Below are positions 51,401 through 59,700 of a stretch of DNA of 64,000 nt, one piece after another. The position numbers and the translations under genes are program-made. Source of the DNA: Caecitellus pseudoparvulus (Eukaryota; Bigyra: Bicosoecida); contig CBFFRQ010000069.1 in the NCBI GenBank assembly GCA_965644315.1, positions 248,001 to 312,000 on the forward strand, given 5' to 3'. The notes beneath the pieces were generated by a model that was not told where the DNA came from, made no database searches, and worked only from the letters and a program-made list of their open reading frames with translations. How positions within the stretch are numbered: the stretch's first letter is position 1; the number at the start of each line of letters is the position of its first letter.

Positions 51401-52972
51401 GTCATGCAGCATGGGTTGCGCTGCCCCATACACAGCATGCATGACTGGGTTTTGGCACACGCCCCCAACATTCCAGCTCCCCCGCTTCCTGAGCTGAGTG
51501 AAGAGGTGCAGACCTGGTTGACTTGGTCTCGTCAAGCATGGCGGGCGTATACTGAGGCGGTAGACGAGTGCTTTGAGTTTGTATGGCTCCCCCCTCCATA
51601 CAAAAGTATATCTCATGCAGTGAAGCGATTTCCTACGGGGATATTCAGGAACTTTGAGCCCTCCGCTTGGGACCATCCTGCGTTGCCGCGGCGGGGCTGG
51701 GCAGTGCCAGGCTTTGAATGCGATGCCGAAGCACCTCGTGTGGTCTCATGGGAGCAACTGCTGCTCCCGGAGTACTTGTCGGTGGCCCAAATGCGCCCCT
51801 TGCATGAAATTCCAATGCCAATGCGGCCACGCCGACGTATGGCTCCTTCACAGGAGTTGCTGCGTATGCTGCGCTTGCGCCGCGCATGGAGCAGGAGCGC
51901 TGGCACTTGCCCCGTGGCTGCGAAGTGTCACTGGCCGACTTCGTATGGTGGTCGTGCTGTTGCCAGTTTGGGCGGTGAGGTCCCAAGCAAGGCGCCGCAA
52001 GTTGGCTGGTGGCAGTTCATCGACAGCTACCTGGGGATTCAGCACCACCTTGAACGTACATGGACGAACCTGAGTGGTCTATGGCACGCACTGGGTGTGT
52101 ATCCAGTGCCAGGATGGGACGTTGAGCTGCCAAGCACGCAGGAGTCATGTGATCTCCCCCCTGACTGGGGGTCGTACTTGCCAGTAGCTTCTTTTGCGCG
52201 TGAGCGCTTCCTGCAGTGCCGAGCAGGCGCAACGGAGCGAGTAATTGAGCACACCCTGCTGTTTGACGCACCGAAGGCTCTGCTCGATTTGCGCATCGTG
52301 CTCCTGTTCTTCCTGTTCTGCAGCCTGCTCACGTGTGGGATGGGCATGCATGAGCAGCATCACCACCCGTTCACGCAGCACAATCACCCATTCATGTCGC
52401 TTTTCACGCATGATGCAGGGTCAGTTGCGTTTGTTGGCTGCCTTGCCTCCGTCGGGATGGTCCAAGTTGTCTGGGCACTCTACACGCAGTCACCAACCTG
52501 GTCGTTCTTGGCGCTATTTGTGCTGTCCATGTGCCTATGTGCTGCGGCCATCGGCCTCTTCATTGCTTTCTTCAGCGCGACCATTGACTTCATTGAACAG
52601 GGTCGGATGCATGACCTACTTCGCAGGGTTGGCCTGGATCCCGGAGATGTTGTGGAGTGGATCGGCTTTGTCGTGTTCATCGTGGCAGCTGGATTTGGAG
52701 GTGCCTTGTTGGTTTGCATCGTGGCTTGTGGGGCAGGTGTGATAGCGTGCTTGCTGGCGTCCGTGTACGAAGCATCAGTCGCAGACCCAACTGGCTTTGT
52801 GTGTCGGCTGTCCTTGGATCCATACAGCGCCACGGAGCTCGAGCAAGATTTGACCTACTTTTTCCAAGTAGTACTGCGATTCTTGCTCGGCGACTTGCAG
52901 CGCTACTCCATCCCCCTGGGCGACCACTTTGTGCACGCGACCGCTACCCTGACCAATGACAGATTCAGTTGA
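48485..52972 (+). CDS. Polytopic membrane protein, 1,495 residues, F-box-like N-terminus
   Basis: Single exon. The frame is open to 48236 but the first plausible ATG is 48485 (next at 48500). No known family as a whole. Residues 10-45 (QVSGALLSFLDVSTLLAAEA then TCTTCRDRV) resemble an F-box, lacking the leading LP. Residues 45-400 are soluble. From about 400 to the end I count some 13-15 hydrophobic segments, for example WAWSVLQAFAMSFAVLGMTL, FCAYGYLLLLLCDSIWSL, FFYLGFRLLCGVLLKALV, LRIVLLFFLFCSLLTCGMGM and VEWIGFVVFIVAAGFGGALL, with a basic cytosolic loop near residue 860 (AIKRSKRPPNPRAGKRTRAR). His-rich MHEQHHHPFTQHNHPF near residue 1,300 is notable. It reads less GC3-biased than neighbours. 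Membrane location is clear, function is not. Confidence 0.72.
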   Translation: MQESEMEVALRQSIQVSGALLSFLDVSTLLAAEATCTTCRDRVRNLDNYLFLPLLVSDLLPLVQVAELNDLSAVYLLQNIPCLPQWIYRAIRSGSLPHYMSPSEVCGTSHAHLLDLLHWLQISLLRHHNKRILAPAEVVAPRLFVVTPRPVRELAVRVAALRDGGRELSAATIASEPAQRSALQRLDTAYTSISLGRSRPAAHRVPMGPGLACGSLLPPAVVAHAARAAFSQRPPAPRSEKLLHPWNASLTAQDARALSVFPCAYLPPSVLPQLGGDGQSLRDRQLRRLLADPRGLELSAIRTAIVSAAHSADWPAGTIVALRQALEAHTLDNLSLDPQIGLAGVRMGRVPYVKHSSARELYSSTIQNIKVSLQGAYYSHWRSTQSDMRAFVPPQVVLGLQWPWWAWSVLQAFAMSFAVLGMTLAPLLYFALAYTDIRTLREGSVEMNNFGHDVIVALVWDLPLAVFSVVAWMPIDSLRRFQHWVGYTNFPHLSSADDVVFCAYGYLLLLLCDSIWSLSGYGMLAFVTNSFPITDTPLVGVSPAMQQAQWVPVAVWPWLRLGGARLAPSRYQLYPHPAWGLGEDDTLMMSPLSVFFYLGFRLLCGVLLKALVAQFLQHLMTLPARFRRRPHVGFWIGHQTLAHPFIQMVCFVFGVLAAGFNRIMRLGDDFGSLLDCLQHTPFPTTFPVPLVPPTESPDQEILATVGAFVGAVAGKVKNCTMAAEYPALLWLELQRAEAGLRGALFGLALACGGLCAWIVWCGGLAWPSLSSLILLAGVCAGLACGAHAALDLGIVREASATAEHRTGLASQLRGRIIHPAGAAWQGIAKDTLLKMFPSFEAISAAAGGRSMRAAIKRSKRPPNPRAGKRTRARLRKEIMRERLEGRDSSALERRLQEWTAEHDTFTPSPREAVRGVSCRLEGKLTRVTVRTAVTGMGMLCVLMSMLLSSVVPALVGGNLHTAISTPSAPLPAVMQHGLRCPIHSMHDWVLAHAPNIPAPPLPELSEEVQTWLTWSRQAWRAYTEAVDECFEFVWLPPPYKSISHAVKRFPTGIFRNFEPSAWDHPALPRRGWAVPGFECDAEAPRVVSWEQLLLPEYLSVAQMRPLHEIPMPMRPRRRMAPSQELLRMLRLRRAWSRSAGTCPVAAKCHWPTSYGGRAVASLGGEVPSKAPQVGWWQFIDSYLGIQHHLERTWTNLSGLWHALGVYPVPGWDVELPSTQESCDLPPDWGSYLPVASFARERFLQCRAGATERVIEHTLLFDAPKALLDLRIVLLFFLFCSLLTCGMGMHEQHHHPFTQHNHPFMSLFTHDAGSVAFVGCLASVGMVQVVWALYTQSPTWSFLALFVLSMCLCAAAIGLFIAFFSATIDFIEQGRMHDLLRRVGLDPGDVVEWIGFVVFIVAAGFGGALLVCIVACGAGVIACLLASVYEASVADPTGFVCRLSLDPYSATELEQDLTYFFQVVLRFLLGDLQRYSIPLGDHFVHATATLTNDRFS

Positions 52973-53064
52973 GCTAGGCGCGGCGGCTGCGTATTGTGGT
53001 CAATGCATTGAACAGTATTTGCATTCGTACATGCACACTGACTCGTCAAATAATCAGACACCCC

Positions 53065-56000
53065 TCACCCACGTGGGCCAGGGCGAGGTCCAGGTGAAAG
53101 CGACTGCGGCCTGCGTGGGGGGCCGCGGGGTTGACCTCCAGAGGTTGGCACACTGTCGCCCCGGAGTGACTGAGGACGGCTTGGCTCCCCGCGCGCAGGG
53201 CTCCTTGGTCCCCGTGGCGAGCCCCTGGGGCTTGTCCCTGCACTGGGAGGCCCTCGAGGCGAGCCCCTGGGGCTTGCCCCTGCACTGGGAGGCCCTCGAG
53301 GCGAGCCCCTGGGGCCTGCCCCTGCACTGTGCGGTCCTCTTGGCGAGCCACGTGGACCAGCTCCAACAGGCCGAGCCGAGGAAGAAGTGGGAGCGGTCGG
53401 TCGTGGTGGTGGTGGAGGGCGCTGTGGCTTTGGCCCCACCATCCCCGGCTGTGGCATGCCAGACTCCTGAGGCGGGGACTTGCGCCCAGGCAGCGTTGCA
53501 GTCTGCCGTGCAGCTGCAGCAGGAGCCGGGCAAGGGGCTGATGCTGCTCGACGCTGGGAGCTGGCGACAGGCTCCACGGTGGGGAGCGGCTGTGGAGATG
53601 CCACAGACGCTGGGGACTGGGGCGGTGACGGGCTGCGAGCCCGGGTGGGGCTGGAGGGTGCAGCGCCTGGAACATTGCGGCCTGTACTCGCAGTGCCGGG
53701 CCGCGTCGGCGCAGGTCCGGCAGGCTGCTCACCATGCAGGGTGGCTGGGGGAGCCAGGCGGTTGCCCTGGTACTTGAATGGGTCAAACCCGAAGCGCTGC
53801 CCCGAGGGTGGAGCCAGGGTCAAGCCGCCCTTCACGGCCTGCATGCCTGTCTGGGGAGTGACAGCGCCCTGTACTTGCCGCGCAGGCGGCGCAGCCTGCT
53901 GCGGGGAGGAGGGATGCTGGGCCATGCTGCGCTGGGCAAACCGTGTGGCGGCCGAGGGGCCTGTGGGTGAGGGAGGCGGCGAGGGAGGGGGGCCCCCTTC
54001 CGAGGCTTGCTGCGCCAGGCGTCGCTCACGCGCCTCGTGGCTGCGCCTCGCAGATTCCTGCAGCAGGCGTTGTTTGGCGGCAATGCTGGCAAGGGTGTCG
54101 GGTCGGAACTCCTGCTCGTGTGGCATGGGGCTGGCGCGGAGCTTGGCAGCCTTGACTGCGGCCAACTTGGCCTGGTGGGCCACGTCCAGTTGCAGCAAGA
54201 TGGGGCCCATGTCCACGCCGTGGTGGTTGGGCGCTGGAGGCTTCTTGCCAGGGGCCTTCGAGGGCTTGGGCGCGCCACTTCTCACGTGTGCCGGGGCAGT
54301 GAAGCGGTGTCTGCCTGAGGACACGGTGGCGCCAGGTTCTGCGGAGCCCGGCTTGGCCTCCTGCAGGGGCTGCTGGCCTCGACCGGGAGGGGATGCCGCT
54401 CGAGAGGCTTCGGCCAACACAGCAGATGTGTAGCCGCGCGTAGGAAGGGGAGGGGAACCTGCTCTGGTCCGTGGCGCGCCCGTGATGTTGCCCAGGATGT
54501 CCCTGGTAGTCATCGTGGACATGGGCAAGTCCCCTGTCTGGGCAGGGTCCGCTCCACTGGCGGTGAAGGGCAGGCGGCGAGCTGCGCTGGGCGGGGACGT
54601 TGCCTGTTCAGTCGCCCCTGCTTCATCCTCGCTGTCTGGTTCGACGTGGGTGACAGCACGGTAGGGAGTCAGGGACGCAGGGGGAACAAAGAGCACTTGG
54701 TGAGTGTGAAGGGGCGGCGGCCCCGTGCTGCTGGGCGCATCCATCGCCCGCCTCACTTCTCGTGGCTTGAAGCTGGGACGGCCGGCGTCATGGGGCTGAA
54801 ACATGTCCACAGGCACCTCTGGCTGCGTCCCCGCGCCTTGCTCTCCCTGAGCCAGCGGCTCCCACCCCGTCTTCAGCGCATACTGCGGAGGCTGCTGAGC
54901 ATCTTGCTCTTGCTCTTGCTCCTGCTCCGGAGGAGACTTCGGTAGCACGCTGTCAACGGGAGGCATGTGCACGCCTTGCAGGCCCAGCGGGTGCGGCTTG
55001 GCGGTCCCAGCGCGGTGGCTGTTCAGTGGCCACGCAGACTGGCCTGTGTTTGGGTCAGAGAAGTCGTCCCTGTGTACGACCTGGGTCCCGCTGCTGCCGC
55101 CTGCACTGGAGGTGTAAGGCGCTGGGGGGGGCTCAAAGCCACGCTGGCGCGCCCCACGGTGCACCGCGTCAGCGGTGTACACCGCCTCTGAGCGCTGCAT
55201 GCTGCCTCGGTCCACAGCGGCCCACTCTGCCATAGGGATGCGCCAGCCCATGTGCCGCACGCCCTGCCCGCCGTCAGCTTCGGAGGCGTGAGCCAGGGAG
55301 GCAGTGGCGGGGGTGGCAGCGCTGCGCCGTTTTGCGCGACGAGCCGGCACAGGGTGTGACGTCACTGGTTCCGGGGCGGGAGGGGGAGCCATGGGGTCGG
55401 CGCCAAACTTCTTCGCAGCGGCCAAGACAGCCATGGTGGTGGCCAGGCTCTGGCGAGGTTCCGCAGCAGCCTCCTCCTGAGCCTTGGCCTTTCGTCGGGG
55501 CCGCACATCCCGGTGCAGCACAGGAACCAGCAGTGCTTGTGCCGGGACAGGGCCCGTCGCGGCACCAGAGTCCTCGCACTGGACCGTGCCTGGTCGGCCC
55601 TCAGGGTGCCCGGTGGCCTGCAAGGCGCCGACGCCCCAACCTTGAGGACCACTGCGTCTGGCACGGCGCTTGGGAATGTGCCCAGCACGGCTGCGCACGA
55701 CAAGCTTGCCCCCCGCTGCCGTGTCCACGGCACGCTCGTCAGCGAGAGACAGCACCAAGTGCTGGTCAGACGGCAAGGCTTGGGAGGGTGTAGCTGTGTC
55801 GGCAGGCACCTGTGCCAGCTGCTGCATGGGACCCGCGGTGTGTGAGGCAGATGCCGAGCGGCGCTTTCGCCGAACTACTCCTGTGCTCAGCGGCACAGGC
55901 AACCCTCCGTCCACAGCCCCCTCTGGCAGGGCCAGGATAGTGGCGGGGGAAGCGGGTGCTCCCTCTGCAGGTCTTCGCTGCGGGGAGGTGGGGGGGGCAC

Positions 56001-56790
56001 CTGGCGGGGCCGTGTCTTGGACGAGGGGGGGGAGCGTCAGCGGCGGCGGCGGGGGCGGAGGCAGCACCCCCCCCCCTTCCTCCACCATCGCGCTGGCGTC
56101 CACCACGTGGTCCGGCGCTGGCGCCGGTGGCTTCTGCGGGGCGTCTTCCCTTGGCTGCGCTTGATCGGGCTTGTCCTGCTGGGAGGACTGCCCTGCCTTC
56201 TTGGCAGCTGGCGGGGAGGGGCGCGGGGGGGTGTTTCTCCGGGGCTTGTCCAGTGCCGGCCCAGGCGCAGGTGTTGATGCGGCGTGCACCTGCGCCCCCT
56301 CCACCCGCACCATGTCCAGCGGTTCGGCAGGTGGCGGGGAGGCCCTGCTTTGGCGCAGGGGGACGGGGACTTGCAGTCCATGTGGGCCCACCCCCCGTGC
56401 CCAGTCTCGCTTGCGCATGATGACGTGCACGTCAGGGGGGGGGGCTGCTCGGGCCTGCTCAGGCTGTGGGGGGGGCACTTGCAGGCCCTTTGCCTTGCGC
56501 AGGCGAGGGGCGGTGGGTGCCCCCCGGAAGTCCACCACGAGCGTCTCTTCCTTCCCTAGGAAGGGCCCTGGCGTGTCGCTATCGCTGTCGGAAGAGGAGT
56601 CCGAGCTGGTGGAGCTGGTGCTGGCACGAGGTTGGGGGGTCGCTGCAGGGCTGGCTGGGGGGAACAGCGCAGGCGACAGCGTGCGGGGCCGGGTGGGTGT
56701 GGGGGGTCGCTTCATGCCAGGAGGGGGCTGCACGCCTTCTTCCAGGCTGGTCTTGCCAGTCAGTGGACTGGGTCTGCGCTTGCCCTTCAT
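53065..56790 (-). CDS. Disordered Pro-rich tail of the tubulin-ligase-like gene (frame-shifted part)
   Basis: 1,241-residue open frame overlapping the 3' end of the frame above it by 212 nt. The two frames share style and composition (Pro/Ser/Arg/Ala-rich, many short SPP and RGS blocks). Deleting one C from the C7 run at 56795-56801 fuses them into one frame ending at 53065 (3,548 residues in all). I therefore treat it as the C-terminal continuation; an independent gene starting at the ATG 56790 is the alternative. Contains an EQEQEQEQ run, possible WW/SH3 ligands such as PPPPPPP, a conserved-looking helix GPILLQLDVAHQAKLAAVKA, and terminal 14-residue repeats. Confidence 0.6.
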   Translation of the reverse strand: MKGKRRPSPLTGKTSLEEGVQPPPGMKRPPTPTRPRTLSPALFPPASPAATPQPRASTSSTSSDSSSDSDSDTPGPFLGKEETLVVDFRGAPTAPRLRKAKGLQVPPPQPEQARAAPPPDVHVIMRKRDWARGVGPHGLQVPVPLRQSRASPPPAEPLDMVRVEGAQVHAASTPAPGPALDKPRRNTPPRPSPPAAKKAGQSSQQDKPDQAQPREDAPQKPPAPAPDHVVDASAMVEEGGGVLPPPPPPPLTLPPLVQDTAPPGAPPTSPQRRPAEGAPASPATILALPEGAVDGGLPVPLSTGVVRRKRRSASASHTAGPMQQLAQVPADTATPSQALPSDQHLVLSLADERAVDTAAGGKLVVRSRAGHIPKRRARRSGPQGWGVGALQATGHPEGRPGTVQCEDSGAATGPVPAQALLVPVLHRDVRPRRKAKAQEEAAAEPRQSLATTMAVLAAAKKFGADPMAPPPAPEPVTSHPVPARRAKRRSAATPATASLAHASEADGGQGVRHMGWRIPMAEWAAVDRGSMQRSEAVYTADAVHRGARQRGFEPPPAPYTSSAGGSSGTQVVHRDDFSDPNTGQSAWPLNSHRAGTAKPHPLGLQGVHMPPVDSVLPKSPPEQEQEQEQDAQQPPQYALKTGWEPLAQGEQGAGTQPEVPVDMFQPHDAGRPSFKPREVRRAMDAPSSTGPPPLHTHQVLFVPPASLTPYRAVTHVEPDSEDEAGATEQATSPPSAARRLPFTASGADPAQTGDLPMSTMTTRDILGNITGAPRTRAGSPPLPTRGYTSAVLAEASRAASPPGRGQQPLQEAKPGSAEPGATVSSGRHRFTAPAHVRSGAPKPSKAPGKKPPAPNHHGVDMGPILLQLDVAHQAKLAAVKAAKLRASPMPHEQEFRPDTLASIAAKQRLLQESARRSHEARERRLAQQASEGGPPPSPPPSPTGPSAATRFAQRSMAQHPSSPQQAAPPARQVQGAVTPQTGMQAVKGGLTLAPPSGQRFGFDPFKYQGNRLAPPATLHGEQPAGPAPTRPGTASTGRNVPGAAPSSPTRARSPSPPQSPASVASPQPLPTVEPVASSQRRAASAPCPAPAAAARQTATLPGRKSPPQESGMPQPGMVGPKPQRPPPPPRPTAPTSSSARPVGAGPRGSPRGPHSAGAGPRGSPRGPPSAGASPRGSPRGPPSAGTSPRGSPRGPRSPARGEPSRPQSLRGDSVPTSGGQPRGPPRRPQSLSPGPRPGPRG
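53214..53339 (-). repeat. 42-bp coding minisatellite, three units
   Basis: Three tandem 42-nt units (53214, 53256, 53298) with a degenerate edge, encoding 14-residue repeats of the type SPRGSPRGPPSAGA near the protein C-terminus. Units differ at a few positions. Confidence 0.88.
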
Positions 56791-59700
56791 GCCAGGGGGG
56801 GCCCGCGGGGGGTGGAGGAGGGGGGCGTGGGGGTGCCTTCCCTCGCGCTGGCTTGCCCCCCCCCGCGGGAACCCGGCCAGGAGGGGGGGTCATGCCTGGC
56901 GGCCGAGCCGGAGGCTCTGCCTTCCCTGGCACCGGCTCAAGCTTGGGTTTGTGTGTGGGTTTGGGCGTCGGCTTCGGCATGGGCTTGGACCCCGCATCGC
57001 CAGGGATACCTTGTCTCTCCTCGGCAGCACCAGACGCTGCACTTGTGGAGACAGCAGCAGGCTTGGGGGGCGCAGCAGGCGAAGGGCGAGTGGACGTTTC
57101 AGGCCTGGAGCCCGGTCTAGGTGGGGGTGCCTTCTTGGCGGCAGCCTGTCGTTCAGAGGACACCGACCCGCTCGCACGCTGGGTTGGCTTGGGCGGCGGC
57201 GACTGGCGCGCTTTTTGCCGCTGCTGTAGCCGCGTCGCCCGGGCCGCGGCTTCCTTCTGCAGGCGCTCGGACCGTTCCTGGCGTTGTTCCGGGGAGAGGG
57301 GCGCGGCACCCCCGCCAGCTCCGCCCACCCCTGACAGATGGATGCCTTGTGGGGATGAGGCGGGGACTGTGTGGCTTGAGCCATACGGGTGCTCAGCGAT
57401 GCGCAGGGTGGGAGAGTGCTTGAAGGGGCCGTCCCGAGGAGGCGTGCTGGCCTTCGCGGCAGGCTTGGGACTGCCTTCCTGTCCCGCCTGGGCTGGGCCC
57501 CCTACTGCTGAGCCAGCAGGGCTCTGGCCGCGTGCAGTTTGAGTGGAGAAGGCACTGGGTGCACCCCCTCCAGGCGTGCGGACAGGTGGGCCCACTGGGC
57601 CCTCTCGTTTTGCTGCTTGTGCCGCCTCCGCCTCACGTCTACGATTGGCCAGACGAGCACTTCGCTCTGCCTCAGCAGCCGCCCTGGCCCGGCGCCGGAT
57701 CTCGGCAGCAGACTGCGGCGCGGTGGGGGTCGGCCTGGCACGTGGTACAGCTGAGGCTGCCGTCTTGGGGCCCGCTGGCGATGGTGCTGGGCTGGAGCTG
57801 GGAGGGGACCCTCGTCCAGGCGCCTGGGTGGGGGGCGTGCGGGGGCTGCTCCGCTGCAGCCGACGCTGCAGTCGAATGGCTGATTCGTCGGCCAGCCGCT
57901 CGCGCCTCGCCTGAGTGGTGGCGCTGACCTCCACCGGCTGCGACTGCGGCTGTTCGTGTTGGGGTGCTGTGCGTGGGCGGACAGGCGGGGCCTCCGCCTC
58001 ACTCACCCCGCCGCCGTGGTGCGCTGTGGGGGAGCTGAGGCGGGGTGTGGGTTCTGCCACAGGGACAGGCGAGGAGGCAGGCTGTCCAGAGGATGTGGAG
58101 CGGACTGGGCTGGGCTTGGGGGGCAGGTTCAGGGTCACGGGGCTGGGGGGGGACACGGGGCGGTGGGCCCACCCTCCGCCGCCTGGAGACAGCCCCCCAC
58201 CCGGACTGCGCGCCGAGGCAGCGGAGGGCGAGGACGACTCCCGTGCCACACGCCCCATCTCCCGCCGCAGGGCTGAGCGGAAGGCGGCAGAGGCCAGGAC
58301 GTGCTGGCGCAGAAGCGCCCAGCCCCGACTGCGGGGACGGGGCAGGTCCGGCGCCCCCGAGCGGAAGCTGCGCGTTCTGGGGATGGTGTCTTGCCGGCTG
58401 GGCAGGGGGGGGGATGGCGTGTTGACAGGGGAGGGCGGCGTGGTGACCTCTGGCGTGGGGGACAGCCCCCGTGGGGGGGAGGCGTAGCCCCGTGCCGCCC
58501 CCCGCTGGGCGGTGTAGTGTTCCGCCTTGGCGCTGGCGAAGGCCTCTGCCAGGCGCTGTGTAAGCGTGTCCACAGCCAGGCTTGCTCGCTGGGGCGTGCG
58601 ACGTGGCGGCATGCGGGGGTCACGGCGAGTGCGACTGCCTGCCCGACTGCGCGGTGCAGAGGCCAACCCCCCCATGGCCTCAGCTGCGGCAGACTCCACC
58701 GTGCCGGGGGGGGGCAGGGCAGCAGGCACTGATGTGCGCTGGGCGAGGGAGGAGGAGGCGAAGTTGGGGGGGGTGGATGTGGGGGACAGGGGGCCCGTGC
58801 CCCGCGGCGCCGTCCGGTTGGCTCGTGCGCTGGACTGCTTGGCCTGCTGAGCCCGGCGCCGCAGCTTGGCGTCGTCATCCAACTCCGAGTCGCTGGTGTC
58901 TGGGAAGGAGAACACGGGCCTGGGCCGGGCGGCCAGGGCGGGAGGGGATGTGCCGGGCAGGTTGGGGGGCGCCGAAGACGAGGCGGGTGGCTCCTGAGCC
59001 AGCGGCAGCACAGCCTGCGTGCCATGGGCATCGGGTGTGGGCGGCACTGTGGGCAGGGTCAGGCCGCTCTCCAAGTTCAAGATCTCCGCCCCGGGGGGGA
59101 GGCTGGAGCGCCGTTTGCCGGCGGACGACGTGCCCCGCAGCTCAGGTCGCGACACGGGCGACGCGCTGCGGGTGGGGGACTCGGAGTCTGACGTGTCTGA
59201 CCGGTTCAGCGCGTCGCTGCGCCGTGCCAGCACGCGCTCAGTGCGGGTGGACGACTCCGCCGCCAGCGCTTGGCGCCGTGCGGTGGCGACGCCGTCTGGG
59301 AGCGGCGACGCGCTGCGTGTCGGCGGCGGGAGCAGGATGGGCGAGGCGGGGGGCGAGTCCTTGGTCGCGTTCGTGGTGGTGCGGGCAGCTGGCGGTGGGG
59401 CCGCCGCCGCCTCCTCCTCTTGTGCGCGCCGCGCAGCCTCCACCGCCCTCGCGTACTCCAGCTCAGGCACGAGGCTGGCCGCGGGCACGTCACTCGCCCC
59501 GGCGCTGCGCTGTGCACGGGCCTGCTCTGCAGCCTGGCGCAGCTCCGCCCGGCTGGGCATCGGCGCTGGGGCGGGGGCAGGTGCCACTGCCGGGACAGGG
59601 GCCTCTGGCGACTGTGCCGGCGCTCTGTCCCAGGCAGGGGGTGGCTGGGCCGGCGGAGCCGGCTGTGGCAGAACGGGCGGCGCCTCGGCCACCGCAGCCT

